Assembly (NCBI RefSeq): GCF_000308375.1
Contig: NZ_BAFQ01000185.1
Coordinates: forward strand, 1 to 38,061
Length of the DNA stretch: 38,061 nucleotides
Source of the DNA: Nocardia aobensis NBRC 100429
Lineage (GTDB): Bacteria; Actinomycetota; Actinomycetes; Mycobacteriales; Mycobacteriaceae
Reading direction: 5' to 3'
Numbering within the stretch: position 1 is the first letter of the stretch; each line of letters starts with the position of its first letter. A program made the translations under genes and the position numbers. Below the pieces are notes generated by a model. The model had not been told where the DNA came from. It worked only from the letters and a program-made list of their open reading frames with translations, and ran no database searches. This document shows, piece after piece, positions 17,056 through 24,345 of this stretch.

Positions 17056-17226
17056 CTAGCGAGATTCGCGGTGCGCCCGGTGGGTGCCGCAGTTCGGGCA
17101 GAACTTCTTCAGCTCCAGACGATCCGGGTCGTTGCGCCGGTTCTTCTTGGTGATGTAGTTGCGATGCTTGCACTGCTCGCAGGCCAAGGTGATCTTTGGC
17201 CGGACATCGGTGGACTTCGCGGCCAC
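17056..17226 (-). CDS. rpmG: 50S ribosomal protein L33, zinc-binding type
   Basis: A small protein of 56 residues from GTG at 17226, with AGAAGG 6 nt upstream. The sequence begins [19 protein letters not shown] and ends [13 protein letters not shown]. Two CxxC pairs (CEQC and CPNC) make the zinc ribbon, so this is the C+ paralogue rather than the zinc-free form made in zinc shortage. Its place just upstream of the had locus matches M. tuberculosis rpmG2 (Rv0634B). Confidence 0.96.
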
Positions 17227-17269
17227 GATATGCCTTCTTTCGGGTCAACCTGACGGGGTATCAGTTTTG

Positions 17270-17342
17270 TAGCGATGGCCGGACTTGAACCGGCGACACA
17301 ACGATTATGAGTCGTTTGCTCTACCGACTGAGCTACACCGCC
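17270..17342 (-). tRNA. tRNA-Met (CAT), elongator type
   Basis: Acceptor GGCGGTG pairs with CATCGCT (two G-T pairs), anticodon loop CTCATAA gives CAT, T-arm GCCGG-TTCAAGT-CCGGC, discriminator A. The paired first acceptor position argues against an initiator tRNA. 73 nt, 43 bp upstream of the rpmG start. Confidence 0.95.
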
Positions 17343-17407
17343 ATAAAGTCGGTTTGCCATGGCGCCCGGCCTCGGACATGCCGTCGGTCACCACCGGCAA
17401 TCCGGCG

Positions 17408-17480
17408 AGCCCCCTAACGGAATCGAACCGTTGACCTTTTCCTTACCATGGAAACGCTCTGCCGACTGAGCTAAGGGGGC
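17408..17480 (-). tRNA. tRNA-Thr (GGT)
   Basis: Acceptor GCCCCCT/AGGGGGC, anticodon stem TTTCC/GGAAA with loop ATGGTAA giving anticodon GGT, T-arm AACGG-TTCGATT-CCGTT, discriminator T. 73 nt. Likely cotranscribed with tRNA-Met and rpmG. Confidence 0.96.
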
Positions 17481-17705
17481 ATGGCCCCATTCGCTCCGAA
17501 CTCGAATCCTCGAACCCGGGGCGCTGAAGCCTTGAACGAGGTTACACACTGCACGGCAAAGTTACCAAACCAGCTGGTCAGAGCGGATTTTCAAACTGCT
17601 CCGCCAAGGTCTGCGCTCATCGGGCGAGACAGACACCCGAACCAGCCCACAACCCTGCGCCCGCGGGGCGGAACGCGACCGACACCGGAAACGCCACCGG
17701 CTGGA

Positions 17706-17763
17706 AGGGGGGTCCGGGGGGCGAAGCCCCTCCGGCGTGGGGGTGTGGGGGCCGGGCCCCCAC
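17706..17763. repeat. GC-rich nested hairpin repeat (REP-like)
   Basis: The 339-bp gap between tRNA-Thr and tRNA-Tyr (17481-17819) holds no gene. This part contains two adjacent inverted repeats: CCGG-G-GGGC-GAA-GCCC-C-TCCGG (17714-17735) and GTGGGGG-CCGGG-CCCCCAC (17745-17763). The form, a G-run with a GCGAAGC turn and then C-runs, is that of the dispersed intergenic palindromes common in high-GC actinobacteria. Copy number elsewhere in the genome cannot be seen here. Confidence 0.5.
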
Positions 17764-17784
17764 AAATCACCCTCGAACAAGAAG

Positions 17785-17812
17785 AGGGCCCTTCCCGATT
17801 AGGGAGGGCCCT
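17785..17812 (-). terminator. Terminator after tRNA-Tyr
   Basis: Minus strand: AGGGCCCTCCC, TAATC, GGGAAGGGCCCT, then TCTTCTTGTT. The hairpin begins 7 nt after the tRNA 3' end. Confidence 0.75.
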
Positions 17813-17819
17813 GAGAGGG

Positions 17820-17900
17820 TGGCGGATGAAGGATTCGAACCTCCGAAGCTTGCGCGGCTGATTTACAGTCAGCTCCCTTTGGCCACTCGGGCAATCCGCC
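17820..17900 (-). tRNA. tRNA-Tyr (GTA)
   Basis: Acceptor GGCGGAT/ATCCGCC, anticodon stem GCTGA/TCAGC with loop CTGTAAA giving GTA, a long variable arm (class II) as expected for bacterial tRNA-Tyr, T-arm GGAGG-TTCGAAT-CCTTC, discriminator A. Transcribed divergently from yajQ. Confidence 0.95.
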
Positions 17901-18063
17901 TTTCGCACTGTTGCCAGCGCGCAGAGCAGAATACAACGACCAGGGCGCTCGGATGCAAACCGGCTGGCCAGCGGGGGTGCCGTGACCGATGCGGGGCGGC
18001 CGGGGTAGAAAGTTCCCTACCGGAGTTCCGGGTGAAATGTGAGCCGTCAGACAGGAGCGCAGC

Positions 18064-18555
18064 GTGGCCGATTCGTCATTCGATGTCGTCAGCAAGGTCG
18101 ACCGGCAGGAGGTCGACAACGCCCTCAACCAGGCGGCCAAGGAGCTCAACACCCGCTACGACTTCCGTGGCACGGGTGCGAGCATCGACTGGTCGGGTGA
18201 GGAGAAGATCGTGCTGTCGGCCGAATCCGAGGAACGGGTGAAGGCCGCGCTGGAGGTGTTCAAGGAAAAGCTGATTCGCCGCGACATCTCATTGAAGGCC
18301 TTCGACGCGGGTGAGCCGGCCGCCTCGGGCAAGACCTACAAGATCACCGGCACCCTGGTGCAGGGCATCTCCCCGGAGAACGCGAAGAAGATCGCCAAAA
18401 AGATCCGCGACGAGGGCCCCAAGGGCGTGAAGGCGCAGATCCAGGGCGACGAACTGCGGGTCAGCGGGAAGAAGCGCGACGACCTGCAGGCCGTCATCGC
18501 GCTGCTGAAGGGCACGGACCTCGACGTGGCCCTGCAGTTCGTCAACTACCGCTAG
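18064..18555 (+). CDS. yajQ: YajQ-family nucleotide-binding protein
   Basis: A protein of 163 residues from a GTG at 18064 with AGGAG 7 nt upstream. It begins MADSSFDVVSKVDRQEVDNALNQAAKEL and has the conserved NTRYDFRGT segment and the two ferredoxin-like folds of the family; full length. Some homologues bind cyclic di-GMP and regulate transcription, while the function in actinobacteria is unsettled. Homologue of Rv0566c. Its TAG overlaps the htpX TAG on the other strand within a shared CTAG. Confidence 0.95.
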   Translation: MADSSFDVVSKVDRQEVDNALNQAAKELNTRYDFRGTGASIDWSGEEKIVLSAESEERVKAALEVFKEKLIRRDISLKAFDAGEPAASGKTYKITGTLVQGISPENAKKIAKKIRDEGPKGVKAQIQGDELRVSGKKRDDLQAVIALLKGTDLDVALQFVNYR

Positions 18556-19430
18556 TAGCTGCGGGGCCCGCCCGCCATGTGCTCGAGGCGCTGGATGCGC
18601 TCGCCCATCGGCGGGTGGGTGGAGAACCAGCGCGCCATCTTGTCGCCGGCCCGGAAGGGGTTGGCGATCATCAGGTGCGACTGCGCGGTCAGCTGCGGCT
18701 CGGGCGGCAGCGGCGCGGCCTGGGTGCCGCGTTCGAGTTTGCGCAGCGCCGAGGCCAGGGCCAGCGGGTCGCCGGTGAGTTCGGCGCCGTCCTGATCGGC
18801 CTGGTATTCGCGGGAGCGGGAGACGGCGAGTTTGATCAGGGTGGCGGCGATCGGGCCCAGCAGTGAGACCAACAACACGCCGAGGATGTTCGGGCCTTCA
18901 CCGTCGCGGCTGCCGCCGCCGAACATGCTCGCGAAGAAGGCCAGGTTGGCGAGGCCGGAGATGACCGCGGCGAGGGCGCCGGCCACCGAGGAGATCAGGA
19001 TGTCACGGTTGTAGACGTGCGACAGTTCGTGACCGAGCACCGCGCGCAGTTCCCGTTCGTCCAGGATCTGCAGGATGCCGCTGGTACAGCACACCGCCGC
19101 ATGCCGCGGGTTGCGACCGGTGGCGAACGCGTTGGGCGCGTTCGTCGGGCTGATGTACAGCCGCGGCATGGGCTGGCGCGCGGTGGTGGCCAGCTCGCGC
19201 ACGATCTTGTACATCACGGGCGCTTCGAGTTCGGATACCGGCTGCGCGTGCATGGCCCGCAGGGCCAGCTTGTCGCTGCTGAAGTAGGCGTAGGCGTTCA
19301 TGCCCACGGCCAGCAGGATGGCGATGATCAGAATCGTGGGGCTGCGGAACATCGCGCCTGCGAACACGATCAGTGCCGACAGGCCGACCATCAGCCCGAA
19401 GGTCTTCAAACCGTTCGCGTAACCATGCAT
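18552..19430 (-). CDS. htpX: Zinc metalloprotease HtpX
   Basis: A protein of 292 residues with two N-terminal membrane helices (about 10-48), the zinc motif HELSH (His134, Glu135, His138) and a likely third ligand Glu208 in SREYQAD. Two further hydrophobic segments lie at about 145-200. HtpX is an inner-membrane M48 protease that removes damaged membrane proteins, often in response to heat or envelope stress. Homologue of Rv0563. No clear ribosome binding site precedes the ATG. Two direct repeats lie 65-96 bp upstream. Confidence 0.96.
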   Translation of the reverse strand: MHGYANGLKTFGLMVGLSALIVFAGAMFRSPTILIIAILLAVGMNAYAYFSSDKLALRAMHAQPVSELEAPVMYKIVRELATTARQPMPRLYISPTNAPNAFATGRNPRHAAVCCTSGILQILDERELRAVLGHELSHVYNRDILISSVAGALAAVISGLANLAFFASMFGGGSRDGEGPNILGVLLVSLLGPIAATLIKLAVSRSREYQADQDGAELTGDPLALASALRKLERGTQAAPLPPEPQLTAQSHLMIANPFRAGDKMARWFSTHPPMGERIQRLEHMAGGPRSY

Positions 19431-19494
19431 GTCGGATCAACGATCGGCGGGGAACTCGGGTTCCGCTCAGGCACGGGCGGTCAGCGTTTGCGTC

Positions 19495-19526
19495 ATCGAT
19501 CACAGCGCTGCGATATCGATCACAGC
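19495..19526. repeat. Two direct repeats ATCGATCACAGC, 20 bp apart, upstream of htpX
   Basis: Exact 12-bp copies at 19495-19506 and 19515-19526, about two helical turns apart. They lie between the grcC1 end and the htpX start and may be a regulator binding region for htpX. No match to the HspR (HAIR) inverted repeat. Confidence 0.45.
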
Positions 19527-19545
19527 AGCGCGAATACCGGACTCC

Positions 19546-19578
19546 GAGCCTGTCCGCCGTGCGACGGCGGACAGGCTC
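19546..19578 (-). terminator. Hairpin at the end of grcC1
   Basis: A perfect 15-bp stem GAGCCTGTCCGCCGT/ACGGCGGACAGGCTC with a 3-nt loop, overlapping the grcC1 stop codon. No T-run follows, so it may act as an mRNA-stabilising structure or a U-less actinobacterial terminator. Confidence 0.6.
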
Positions 19579-20599
19579 AGCCGACTCGCTCGATGGTGTA
19601 TCGGACCAGGCGCTCCAGCGCGTCGTTGGCCGGGCCCTGCGGCAGGGCGGAGAGTTCGGCGTGCGCGATATCGGCGTAGCCCTGCAACTTCTGCTTGGCC
19701 AGCACCATGCCGCGCGAGCGGGACAGCAGCTCCAGCGCCTCGGCGACCTCGTCGTCGGATTCCAGCGGCCGGGCCAGCAGCGTGCGCAGCCGGTCCCCCT
19801 CGGCGCCCTCGTCGCGCAGCGCGTACAGCACCGGCAGGGTGTGCACACCCTCGCGCAGGTCGGTGCCGGGCGTCTTACCGGACTGCTCGGACACCGAGGA
19901 GATGTCGATGATGTCGTCGGAGATCTGGAAGGCGGTGCCCACCGCGTCGCCCAGGCGAGCCAGCCGTTCCACGTCGTCGAGGCTCGCGCCGGAGAAGGTA
20001 CCGCCGAAGCGCCCCGATGCGGCGATCAGCGAACCGGTCTTCTCCCACACCACCCGCAGATAGTGTTCGACCGGATCCTGAGATTTCTTGGCGCCCAAGG
20101 TTTCCCGCATCTGACCGGTGACCAGTTCGGCGAAGGTCTCGGCGATGATGCGCACCGCGTCCGGGCCCAGGGTGGACACCAGCCGGGAGGCGTGGGCGAA
20201 CAGATAGTCGCCGGAGAGGATGGCGATGCTGTTGCCCCACCGGGAGTTCACGCTGGGGGCGCCGCGGCGCATCGACGCCTCGTCCATCACGTCGTCGTGG
20301 TAGAGCGTGGCCAGGTGCACCAGTTCGACCACGGTGCCGGCGGTGATCAGATCGGGGTCGGTCGGGCGCGGACCGAGCTGACCGGTGAGGATGGTGAACA
20401 GCGGCCGGAACCGCTTACCGCCGGCGCGCGCCAGGTGCAGCGCGGCTTCCAGCAGGAAGTCCTCCCCGTCGGAGAGCTCGCTGACCAGCAGCTTCTCCAC
20501 CTCGTCGAGCCCGTTGCGCACGGTCGCCGCGAGCTCGGGATCGCCGAGATCGACCCCGGCAACCACGGTGCTTTCATCGCTCACAGCCGATGCACTCAT
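19577..20599 (-). CDS. grcC1: Polyprenyl diphosphate synthase (GrcC1-like)
   Basis: A protein of 340 residues from ATG 20599, which has GGGAGAAG just upstream; a GTG at 20629 preceded by a TAGGTT box is a possible leaderless alternative adding 10 residues. The two Asp-rich motifs DDVMD (102-106) and DDIID (228-232) bind the Mg-diphosphates, and GGKRFRP is at 60-66. It belongs to the trans-isoprenyl diphosphate synthases and probably makes the long chain for menaquinone. Divergent from menJ, as in M. tuberculosis (Rv0562/Rv0561c). Chain length cannot be read reliably. Confidence 0.93.
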   Translation of the reverse strand: MSASAVSDESTVVAGVDLGDPELAATVRNGLDEVEKLLVSELSDGEDFLLEAALHLARAGGKRFRPLFTILTGQLGPRPTDPDLITAGTVVELVHLATLYHDDVMDEASMRRGAPSVNSRWGNSIAILSGDYLFAHASRLVSTLGPDAVRIIAETFAELVTGQMRETLGAKKSQDPVEHYLRVVWEKTGSLIAASGRFGGTFSGASLDDVERLARLGDAVGTAFQISDDIIDISSVSEQSGKTPGTDLREGVHTLPVLYALRDEGAEGDRLRTLLARPLESDDEVAEALELLSRSRGMVLAKQKLQGYADIAHAELSALPQGPANDALERLVRYTIERVG

Positions 20600-20636
20600 G
20601 TCTTCTCCCAATGCCGCGTCCGTCCCCACACCGAAG

Positions 20637-20642
20637 AACCTA
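20637..20642 (-). promoter_or_regulatory. Candidate grcC1 -10 element
   Basis: TAGGTT on the minus strand, 7 nt before an in-frame GTG (20629). The transcript would start at about that GTG and then carry either a leaderless start or a 30-nt leader to the ATG at 20599. Confidence 0.35.
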
Positions 20643-20683
20643 GCGTGTTGCCCCTCCAGCGCCCATGAACACCTCTGTGTGAT

Positions 20684-20727
20684 TGGCCTCCGCTGTTATT
20701 TGGCCTCCGCTTCGCTTCGGCGGGGTT
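20684..20727. repeat. Direct repeat GGCCTCCGCT plus small hairpin
   Basis: TTGGCCTCCGCT occurs twice, 16 bp apart, and the second copy runs into CCGC-TTCGCTTC-GGCGG. Lies in the 278-bp gap between the divergent grcC1 and menJ. Similar simple GC repeats are common in Nocardia intergenic DNA, and function is unknown. Confidence 0.3.
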
Positions 20728-20907
20728 TCGGCCCCCTGGGCCGAGCACTATCTCGCAAGTGCATACCCAGAAGTGGGCACCGGCTAGCTGGTTCGACCGA
20801 ATCTCTTCAGCGCTCGCCGGGTGATGGGCTCATGGCCCCTGACGATCGGCTCGGCCGAAAAGCCGCCCGAGCGAACCGGGAGCTGCACCTCTGCCACTAT
20901 TGGGCTT

Positions 20908-22191
20908 ATGGGTTCAGCTCAGGACGGCGGTTCGACGGCACCGGAACGTGAGGGCGGCACGGTCTTGCCCGAGCACGTCGAGGTGCTGGTGGTGGGCGCG
21001 GGACCGGCCGGTTCCGCGGCGGCGGCCTGGGCGGCGCGGGCGGGGCGCGAGGTGTTGCTCACCGATGCCGCGGTGTTTCCCCGGGACAAGACCTGCGGCG
21101 ACGGATTGACCCCGCGCGCCACCGCGGAGCTGGAGGCGCTCGGGCTCGGGGAATGGCTGCGCGCGCATACCGTGAACCGGGGCCTGCGGATGGCCGGATT
21201 CGGCCGGGAGGCGCTGCTGCCCTGGCCGGGCGGGTCCTTCCCCACCTACGGAAGTGCTGTTCCGCGAACCGAACTCGACGACAAGCTACGTGAGACCGCG
21301 GTCAAGTGGGGTGCGCGCATGGTCGACGGGGTGCGGGTGGTCGCGGTGGCGCGCGCGGACGATCGGGTCACCGGTGTCACCGTGCAGACCGAAGCGGGCT
21401 CGCAGGACATCCGCTGCGACATTCTCATCGTCGCCGACGGGGTACGTTCGCCGGTCGGGAAGTTGCTGGGCCGCGTCTGGCATCGCCGCTTCGCCTACGG
21501 CGTGGCCGCCCGCGCCTACATCCGCTCCGCCCGCAGCGACGACGAATGGATCACCTCGCATCTGGAACTGCGCGATGCCGAGGGCGGTCTGGTCCCCGGC
21601 TACGGCTGGGTGTTCCCCCTGGGCAACGGCGAGGTCAACATCGGTGTGGGCTCCCTGGCCAGCGAACGCCGGCCCTCGCATATCGCATTGAAACCCCTTC
21701 TGCAGCATTATGTTTCGCAGCGCCGGCCGGAATGGCAGTTCGAGGGCGAGGCGCGGGCCGTCGCCTCGGCTTTGCTGCCGATGGGCGGGGCGGTGTCGAA
21801 TATCGCGGGCCGCAACTGGGTGCTGGTGGGTGATGCCGCCGGATGTGTGAATCCGCTCAACGGCGAGGGCATCGACTACGGGCTCGAGGGCGGTCACCTG
21901 CTGTCCGGACTGCTGGGCGAACCGGATCTGACCACGGTGTGGCCGGATCTGCTGCGCGCCCGCTACGGACGCACCTTCTCGGTGGCCCGCCGGATCGCGG
22001 CGCTGGCCACCCATCCGCGGATGGTCCCGACCGGCGGACCGCCGGTGATGCGTTCGGCGCTGCTGCAGCGCACGGCCGTGCGGGTGATGGGCAATCTCGT
22101 CGACGAGGAGGATGCCGACCTCACCGCCCGGGCCTGGCGGGCGGCGGGCCGGGCATCGCTGCGTTTCGACGATCCGGCGCCGTTCAGCTGA
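20908..22191 (+). CDS. menJ: Menaquinone reductase MenJ (geranylgeranyl-reductase family)
   Basis: A flavoprotein with the N-terminal FAD motif VEVLVVGAGPAGSAAAAWAA, the CGDGLTPRA segment and the second FAD-contact motif VLVGDAAGCVNPLNGEGID. Close to Rv0561c throughout by recalled sequence. MenJ saturates one isoprene unit of the menaquinone side chain at the membrane. The start is uncertain: ATG 20908 gives 427 residues with no binding site, while TTG 20965 gives 408, the length I recall for M. tuberculosis MenJ, with GAGGG upstream. Its neighbours, a polyprenyl synthase and other men genes, support the pathway. Confidence 0.93.
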   Translation: MGSAQDGGSTAPEREGGTVLPEHVEVLVVGAGPAGSAAAAWAARAGREVLLTDAAVFPRDKTCGDGLTPRATAELEALGLGEWLRAHTVNRGLRMAGFGREALLPWPGGSFPTYGSAVPRTELDDKLRETAVKWGARMVDGVRVVAVARADDRVTGVTVQTEAGSQDIRCDILIVADGVRSPVGKLLGRVWHRRFAYGVAARAYIRSARSDDEWITSHLELRDAEGGLVPGYGWVFPLGNGEVNIGVGSLASERRPSHIALKPLLQHYVSQRRPEWQFEGEARAVASALLPMGGAVSNIAGRNWVLVGDAAGCVNPLNGEGIDYGLEGGHLLSGLLGEPDLTTVWPDLLRARYGRTFSVARRIAALATHPRMVPTGGPPVMRSALLQRTAVRVMGNLVDEEDADLTARAWRAAGRASLRFDDPAPFS

Positions 22192-22227
22192 GCGATGCGC
22201 GGCGCCGAGGGCCGGACAGGAGGCAGC

Positions 22228-22737
22228 GTGGACAACCGCAGCGGGTCACGTCCGCGCCGCGATCGCACACCCTCGGTGCCGGAGGATCTGCTTCCGCACC
22301 TGCGCCGGGCGCGGGATCTGGTCGATCGCGAATACGCCCGTCCGCTCGACGTGGACGAACTGGCCGCGACCGCCGGGGTCTCGAAATATCACTTCCTGCG
22401 CTGTTTCGCCGCCACCTACGGCCGCACCCCCGCGCTGTATCTGGCCGAGCGGCGCATCGAACGCGCACAGGACCTGTTGCGCGCCACCAACATCACCGTG
22501 ACCGAGGCGTGCATGCTGGTCGGGTACACGAGCCTGGGCTCGTTCAGCCGCAAGTTCACCGAACTGGTGGGGATGACGCCGTCGGCCTATCAGGCGAAGT
22601 TCGCGGCGGACGGAGTTCCGCGCATTCCAGGGTGTTACGTGTTCATGCACGGCCTCTCCGACCGGAAACCGCCGGAGCCGGCGCCCGGTCCCGGTGGCGC
22701 AATTTCGGAGAAGCCGGCGGGCACCGAGAGCTCATAG
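22228..22737 (+). CDS. AraC-type regulator, DNA-binding domain only
   Basis: A protein of 169 residues from GTG 22228, chosen for the strong AGGAGG 5 nt upstream; the upstream ATG at 22195 lacks one. Residues about 30-130 hold two helix-turn-helix units (LDVDELAATAGVSKYHFLRCFAATYG, and ITVTEACMLVGYTSLGSFSRKF followed by GMTPSAYQ). There is no ligand-binding domain, only short Pro-rich tails. Its stop lies 9 bp before the VOC gene, and this pairing of a minimal AraC protein with a VOC protein recurs in actinobacteria. The ligand and targets are unknown. Confidence 0.92.
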   Translation: MDNRSGSRPRRDRTPSVPEDLLPHLRRARDLVDREYARPLDVDELAATAGVSKYHFLRCFAATYGRTPALYLAERRIERAQDLLRATNITVTEACMLVGYTSLGSFSRKFTELVGMTPSAYQAKFAADGVPRIPGCYVFMHGLSDRKPPEPAPGPGGAISEKPAGTESS

Positions 22738-22740
22738 CCT
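22735..22740 (+). promoter_or_regulatory. Candidate -10 of a leaderless VOC-gene transcript
   Basis: TAGCCT overlapping the araC stop codon, 6 nt before the VOC ATG. It lies between two copies of GAGCTCAT (22729-22736 and 22741-22748). Confidence 0.4.
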
Positions 22741-22746
22741 GAGCTC

Positions 22747-23196
22747 ATGACGACGATCACCAACGTATCGCTGGTCACGGTGTATGTGACCGATCAGTCC
22801 GCCGCCAAGCAGTGGTACATCGACAAGCTGGGTTTCGTGGAAACCGCCGATATCTCGATGGGCGACAACGGTTTCCGCTGGGTCACCGTCGCTCAACCGG
22901 ATCATCCCGAACTCGAGGTGACGCTGATGGTTCCGGGTCCGCCGCTCGACGAGACGATGGCCGAGGCGATCCGCCGCTCCCTCGGCAACGGCACCATGGG
23001 CGCGCTGGGATTGCGCACGGAGGACTGCCAGAAGGCCTACGAGGAGCTCACCGCGAAGGGTGTCGAATTCGTGCAGCCGCCCGCGGAACGCCCGTACGGC
23101 GTGGAGGCGGTGATGCGCGACAACTCCGGCAATTGGCTCGTCCTGGTCGAACAGCGCGAATTCGACGGTGGCGCGTTCGGTCCGGGGGCGCAGTAG
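22747..23196 (+). CDS. VOC-family (glyoxalase/dioxygenase-fold) protein
   Basis: A protein of 149 residues with the paired beta-alpha-beta-beta-beta modules of the vicinal oxygen chelate fold: LVTVYVTDQSAAKQWYIDKLGFV at the start, and LRTEDCQKAYEELTAKGVEFVQPP with MRDNSGNWLVLVEQ at the end. The C-terminal Glu of VLVEQ fits a metal ligand. Substrate unknown; members include lactoylglutathione-like lyases, dioxygenases and antibiotic-binding proteins. Adjacent to the AraC regulator, probably controlled with it. Confidence 0.88.
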   Translation: MTTITNVSLVTVYVTDQSAAKQWYIDKLGFVETADISMGDNGFRWVTVAQPDHPELEVTLMVPGPPLDETMAEAIRRSLGNGTMGALGLRTEDCQKAYEELTAKGVEFVQPPAERPYGVEAVMRDNSGNWLVLVEQREFDGGAFGPGAQ

Positions 23197-23247
23197 CCGG
23201 GCGCGGGACGGGTGCGAGCCCGCGCTGCTCGCACCCAGCACTGTCTG

Positions 23248-23754
23248 CTATGCCCCGGATTCGGTGGCGAAGTACTTCTCGACGAACTTGCGCTCGCTGT
23301 TGACCACCCGGTGCTGCAACTGTTCGGCGAGCGGCTCGATGGCCCCGCCGACCAGCGGGACCTTCACCTTCACACTGCCGCTGACCTCGAGTTCGGAGCC
23401 CGTGCCCGCGGCCCGCAGCAGGTACTTGCCGGTCATCTCGGAGGAGATGCCCGACGAGGTCGCGGAGAACGTGCCCGCGGCGGAGTTCCCCTCCAGCGGG
23501 CCCCAGTCGTCGGTACGTTCGAGCACGAGTTCGGCCTTGAGCACCTTGCGGACGATGGCCGGGATCTTGTCCTGGCGCGCCGTCTCGGTCATGCGCAGAT
23601 GGATGGTGCCGGGCCCGTTCGGGTGAGCCAGTTCGATGGTCGCGGTCTCGGCGCCCTCGAAGCGGGCGTGCCAGAATTCGTCGCTCGTGAGCGCCCGGTG
23701 CAATTCCTCGACCGGGACGGTGTATGACACGGTGAAGCGGAAGTTTCGGGACAT
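23248..23754 (-). CDS. DUF2505-domain protein (START-like fold)
   Basis: A protein of 168 residues from ATG 23754, starting MSRNFRFTVSYTVPVEELHRAL. It looks like DUF2505, an actinobacterial family with a SRPBCC/START-like fold and likely hydrophobic-ligand pocket (TIHLRMTETARQDKIPAIVRKVL; GSVKVKVPLVGGAIEPLAEQL). No signal peptide. Function unknown; lipid or polyketide binding is only a guess from the fold. Divergent from the DUF3592 gene across 40 bp. Confidence 0.85.
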   Translation of the reverse strand: MSRNFRFTVSYTVPVEELHRALTSDEFWHARFEGAETATIELAHPNGPGTIHLRMTETARQDKIPAIVRKVLKAELVLERTDDWGPLEGNSAAGTFSATSSGISSEMTGKYLLRAAGTGSELEVSGSVKVKVPLVGGAIEPLAEQLQHRVVNSERKFVEKYFATESGA

Positions 23755-23762
23755 GAGCGCAC

Positions 23763-23788
23763 AGGCTATCGGAACCATGCAATAGCCT
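23763..23788. promoter_or_regulatory. Divergent pair of -10 elements forming an inverted repeat
   Basis: AGGCTAT (23763-23769) and ATAGCCT (23782-23788) are exact inverse copies. Read outward, each gives TAGCCT, 8 nt before the minus-strand ATG (23754) and 6 nt before the plus-strand GTG (23795). This suggests two back-to-back leaderless promoters in a 40-bp gap, or an operator over both. Confidence 0.5.
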
Positions 23789-23794
23789 GGTGCG

Positions 23795-24271
23795 GTGTCG
23801 GAAACCACCGAGTCTGCTGCGCGCGAGCACCGAGCCGAGGCCGGTTCACCTCGCCTTCGCCGGACCCGGATCACCATCGCGGTGATCGCCGCCGCGGTGA
23901 GCGTGCTGGCCGTGCTGCTGGTGCTGGCGGCCTGGCGCGATGATCTGCTGATCAGCTCCGACAAGGGCGTGACCAGCGCGGAGGTGTTGTCGGCGGGCCG
24001 GTTGCGGTCCGCGGTCACCTATGTGACGCCGGACGGTGTCACGCACAATCCGAAGGTGGGCGTGCTGTATCCCACCAAACTCACCGCCGGCGAGCGGATC
24101 AATGTCGAATACAGCCGCAGCGATCCGGAATTGGTCCGGGTCGCCGGGCGCGACGCCCGGGTCGCGGTCATTCCGGCGCTCTCGGTGATCGTGGTGGTGT
24201 GGGTGGTGGCGCTGCCGGTGCTGTGGGTGGTGCGCCGCTTCGAGCGCCGGTCGGTGCGCGCCTCCGGGTAG
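23795..24271 (+). CDS. DUF3592 membrane protein (Rv0556-like)
   Basis: A protein of 158 residues with a GTG start. A charged N-tail is followed by a membrane helix at about 27-47, an extracytoplasmic domain of about 75 residues (VTYVTPDGVTHNPKVGVLYPTKL, RINVEYSRSDPELVRVAG) and a second helix at about 127-148. The ends are cytoplasmic and basic. It precedes mgtA as Rv0556 precedes Rv0557 in M. tuberculosis, so it may act in the envelope glycolipid pathway, but no function is known. Confidence 0.88.
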   Translation: MSETTESAAREHRAEAGSPRLRRTRITIAVIAAAVSVLAVLLVLAAWRDDLLISSDKGVTSAEVLSAGRLRSAVTYVTPDGVTHNPKVGVLYPTKLTAGERINVEYSRSDPELVRVAGRDARVAVIPALSVIVVVWVVALPVLWVVRRFERRSVRASG

Positions 24272-24345
24272 CTGTTCGCCCGAACTTCGCACATCCGTCA
24301 CATGGGTGTGGTGTCCTGGCGTGCCGCGCCCCGCACACTGCAGGT

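Noticed and set aside
17511..17700. Possible short genes in the tRNA-Thr to tRNA-Tyr gap
   Set aside because: The open frames there lack ribosome binding sites and family features, and they run through tRNA or hairpin-repeat sequence.
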